Assembly: GCA_021640185.1 (NCBI GenBank)
Contig: JAJXDX010000044.1
Location: 3,800-9,713, forward strand
DNA: 5,914 bases
DNA from: Oscillospiraceae bacterium
GTDB lineage: Bacteria > Bacillota > Clostridia > Oscillospirales > Acutalibacteraceae
Direction of reading: 5' to 3'
Position numbers and translations under genes: made by a program. The notes under the pieces were generated by a model. It had not been told where the DNA came from, did not search any database, and saw nothing but the letters and a program-made list of their open reading frames with translations. Positions 3,745-5,914 of this stretch are shown piece by piece (positions within the stretch are counted from its first letter, which is position 1; every line of letters begins with the position of its first letter).

Positions 3745-5914
3745 ATGGAAAACGAAAAGGACGAAAAGCGCGGCACTGTCCCGGCGGAGCTGATGGACAA
3801 GGTCACCCCGATGATGCAGCAGTATCTGCGGATCAAGCAGCAAGATCCGGATCCCGTGCTGTTTTTCCGTCTGGGCGATTTTTACGAGATGTTCTTCGAC
3901 GATGCCAAGCTCGCCTCGCGCGAGCTGGAGCTGACGCTGACCGGCAAGGACTGCGGCCTGCCGGAGCGCGCGCCGATGTGCGGCGTGCCGTTCCACAGCT
4001 ATGAGGCGTATGCCGCCCGGCTGGTGGCCAAGGGCTACAAGGTCGCGATCTGCGAGCAGACCGAGGATCCGGCGCAGGCCAAGGGCCTGGTCGACCGCAG
4101 CGTCATCCGCGTGCTCACTCCCGGCACGGTCATCGAGGGCAGTATGCTCGACGAGAGCCGCAACAACTATCTTTGCACGATGGTCGCCGCGCCGGACGGT
4201 TTGGCCTGCGGGCTGTGCTTTTGCGACTGCTCCACCGGCAGCGTGCAGGTCACGGAGCTGTCCGGCGAGGGGTTGCCGCTGCGCATCGGCAACGAGCTTG
4301 GGCGCTTTTCGCCGAGCGAGATCTTGGCCGATGCCGCCATGGCGGACAACGCCGCCGTGCGCACCTTCGTCGAGCAGCGGCTGCACGGGCAGATCTCGGT
4401 CTGCCCGGCGGAGGAATGGGCACCGGATGCGGCCGCCGCCAGCGTGGACGAGCAGTATCACGCCACGCCGGACGAACTGGGGCTGTCATCGCATGCGGCG
4501 GCGCTGTGTGCACTGGGCTGCGCGCTGCGCTATCTGAAAAAAACGCAGATGACGGGGCTGGAGCGGCTGGATCGGCCCGTGTTTTATGTCGATGCCCAGT
4601 TCATGAAGCTGGATCTGACCGCGCGACGTAATCTGGAGCTGCTGGAAACGATGCGCAACAAGGAAAAGCGCGGATCGCTGCTGGGGGTGCTCGATCACAC
4701 CCGCACCGCGATGGGCAAGCGCCTGCTGCGCAGCTGGATCGAGCAGCCGCTGATCCGCGTTGCGCCGATCACGCACCGTCTGTCCGCGGTGGACGAACTG
4801 GTGCACGGCGGCATCCTGCGCGACGATCTGCGCGGGCAGCTGACCGGCGTCCACGATCTGGAGCGGATCATGACCCGCATCGTCTACGGCAGCGCCAACG
4901 CGCGGGAGCTGCGCTCCCTGCAGCAGACGCTTGCCCGCCTGCCTGCGCTGCACGACACGCTGGCCGGCGTGCAGTCGGCGCTGCTAGGCGAGATCCGCGG
5001 CGATATCGATCCGCTGACCGATGTGCACGACCGCATCGCCGCCGCCATCGTCGACGATCCGCCCTTCTCTGTACGTGAGGGCGGCCTGATCCGCGAGGGC
5101 TATCATGCCGAGCTGGACGAGCTGCGCTCCGACATGACCGACGGGCGCGGCATCATCGCCCGGATCGAGGCGGCGGAAAAGGAACGTACCGGCATCAAGA
5201 ACCTGAAGGTCGGGTACAACCGCGTTTTCGGCTATTACATCGAGGTGTCGCGCCTGTACGGCGATCAGGTGCCGGATACCTATATCCGCAAGCAGACCTT
5301 GGCCAACGCCGAGCGGTACATCACGCAGGAACTGAAAGAGTTGGAGGCGCGCGTCCTTGGCGCGCGCGACCGCTCCGTCGCGCTGGAGTATGAACTGTTC
5401 TGCGCCGTGCGCAGCGCGGTGGCAGATCAATTGCCGCGCATCCAGCGCACGGCGGCGGCGCTGGCGCGGCTGGATGTGCTGTGCTCCTTTGCCGAGGTGG
5501 CCGTGCGGCAGAACTACTGCCGCCCGGAGATCCTGCCGAAGGGCGAGATCCGCATCTGCGGCGGCCGCCACCCGGTCGTCGAGCAGCTCAGCGACGCGCC
5601 GTTCGTCCCGAACGATACGCTGCTGGACGACGGCGACGACCGCGTCATGGTCGTCACCGGGCCGAACATGGCGGGCAAATCCACTTATATGCGCCAAACG
5701 GCGCTGATCGTGCTGATGGCGCAGATCGGCTCGTTCGTTCCGGCGCAGAGCGCCACGATCGGCATCGTCGACAGCATCTTCACCCGCGTCGGCGCCAGCG
5801 ACGATCTGGCCGCCGGGCAGTCCACCTTCATGGTGGAGATGAGCGAGGTGGCCCAGATCCTGCAAAACGCCACCGCCGACAGCCTGATCGTGTTCGACGA
5901 GATCGGGCGCGGCA
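3745..5914 (+). CDS. mutS: DNA mismatch repair protein MutS, 3' end cut by the window
   Basis: MutS recognises mismatches and small loops in newly copied DNA and, with ATP, recruits MutL. The frame is open from the ATG at 3745 through 723 codons to the window end. Domain I contains the mismatch-reading Phe-X-Glu as F46-Y47-E48 in RLGDFYEMF, and EQTEDP follows near 110. Lever and clamp regions follow (about 255-580), with RRNLELLETMRN and the clamp-region GYNRVFGYYIEV. The ATPase has Walker A GPNMAGKST (639-647), the STFMVEM signature (about 693-699) and Walker B reaching FDEIGRG (717-723). About 130-150 residues of a usual ~860 are missing beyond the edge, including the rest of the ATPase and the C-terminal dimerisation region. 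GGGGGAG (3733-3739) precedes the ATG by 5 nt, and the gap to the upstream gene is 22 bp, so it is in the miaB operon. Key residues visible are intact. Confidence 0.97.
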   Translation, partial: MENEKDEKRGTVPAELMDKVTPMMQQYLRIKQQDPDPVLFFRLGDFYEMFFDDAKLASRELELTLTGKDCGLPERAPMCGVPFHSYEAYAARLVAKGYKVAICEQTEDPAQAKGLVDRSVIRVLTPGTVIEGSMLDESRNNYLCTMVAAPDGLACGLCFCDCSTGSVQVTELSGEGLPLRIGNELGRFSPSEILADAAMADNAAVRTFVEQRLHGQISVCPAEEWAPDAAAASVDEQYHATPDELGLSSHAAALCALGCALRYLKKTQMTGLERLDRPVFYVDAQFMKLDLTARRNLELLETMRNKEKRGSLLGVLDHTRTAMGKRLLRSWIEQPLIRVAPITHRLSAVDELVHGGILRDDLRGQLTGVHDLERIMTRIVYGSANARELRSLQQTLARLPALHDTLAGVQSALLGEIRGDIDPLTDVHDRIAAAIVDDPPFSVREGGLIREGYHAELDELRSDMTDGRGIIARIEAAEKERTGIKNLKVGYNRVFGYYIEVSRLYGDQVPDTYIRKQTLANAERYITQELKELEARVLGARDRSVALEYELFCAVRSAVADQLPRIQRTAAALARLDVLCSFAEVAVRQNYCRPEILPKGEIRICGGRHPVVEQLSDAPFVPNDTLLDDGDDRVMVVTGPNMAGKSTYMRQTALIVLMAQIGSFVPAQSATIGIVDSIFTRVGASDDLAAGQSTFMVEMSEVAQILQNATADSLIVFDEIGRG

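Noticed and set aside
4984..5865. 293-codon open frame on the minus strand, and another at 3619-4461
   Set aside because: Both are antisense to mutS, which reads continuously from 3745 to the window end with all motifs in order.

Overview
The window looks like chromosome from a GC-rich Clostridia-type Firmicute, perhaps Oscillospiraceae-like. The evidence is a miaB - YlbF/YmcA-family - mutS gene order that echoes the Bacillus ymcB-ymcA-(cotE)-mutS neighbourhood, AGGAG-type ribosome binding sites and sigma-A-type promoters. The taxonomic guess is inference. Base composition changes across the window: the left ~600 bp is visibly more A+T-rich, while the right-hand operon is strongly GC-rich.

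Left third (1-1519): a compact module read as a phase-variable promoter switch. A tyrosine recombinase gene (677-1519, minus) with all the expected catalytic residues lies beside a 369-bp segment (284-652) bounded by perfect 21-bp inverted repeats. Just inside the right repeat is a near-consensus promoter (TTTACA, 17 bp, TATAAT; 557-585). As sequenced it points right, into a strong intrinsic terminator (654-678) that starts one base beyond the repeat. Inversion would turn the promoter left, giving a leader of about 90 nt ahead of a minus-strand gene for a 72-residue protein (36-254) with a good Shine-Dalgarno. That gene overlaps by one base the start of a second gene that leaves the window at position 1. 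The sequenced orientation therefore looks OFF. The 72-residue protein resembles small winged-helix-like proteins but I could not identify it; the second gene is almost wholly outside the window.

Middle (1520-1876): a spacer with a weak candidate promoter for the recombinase, an intrinsic terminator on the plus strand (1761-1790) with no recognisable gene in front of it, and a strong promoter (1795-1823) for the operon to the right.

Right two thirds (1877-5914): a plus-strand operon of miaB (tRNA methylthiotransferase, 466 aa), a YlbF/YmcA-family protein (137 aa) with a four-cysteine tail, and mutS (mismatch repair ATPase), cut by the window end inside the Walker B region after 723 codons. 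These are housekeeping genes with gaps of 31 and 22 bp. The best candidate for something undescribed is the recombinase-controlled switch and the genes it would turn on.
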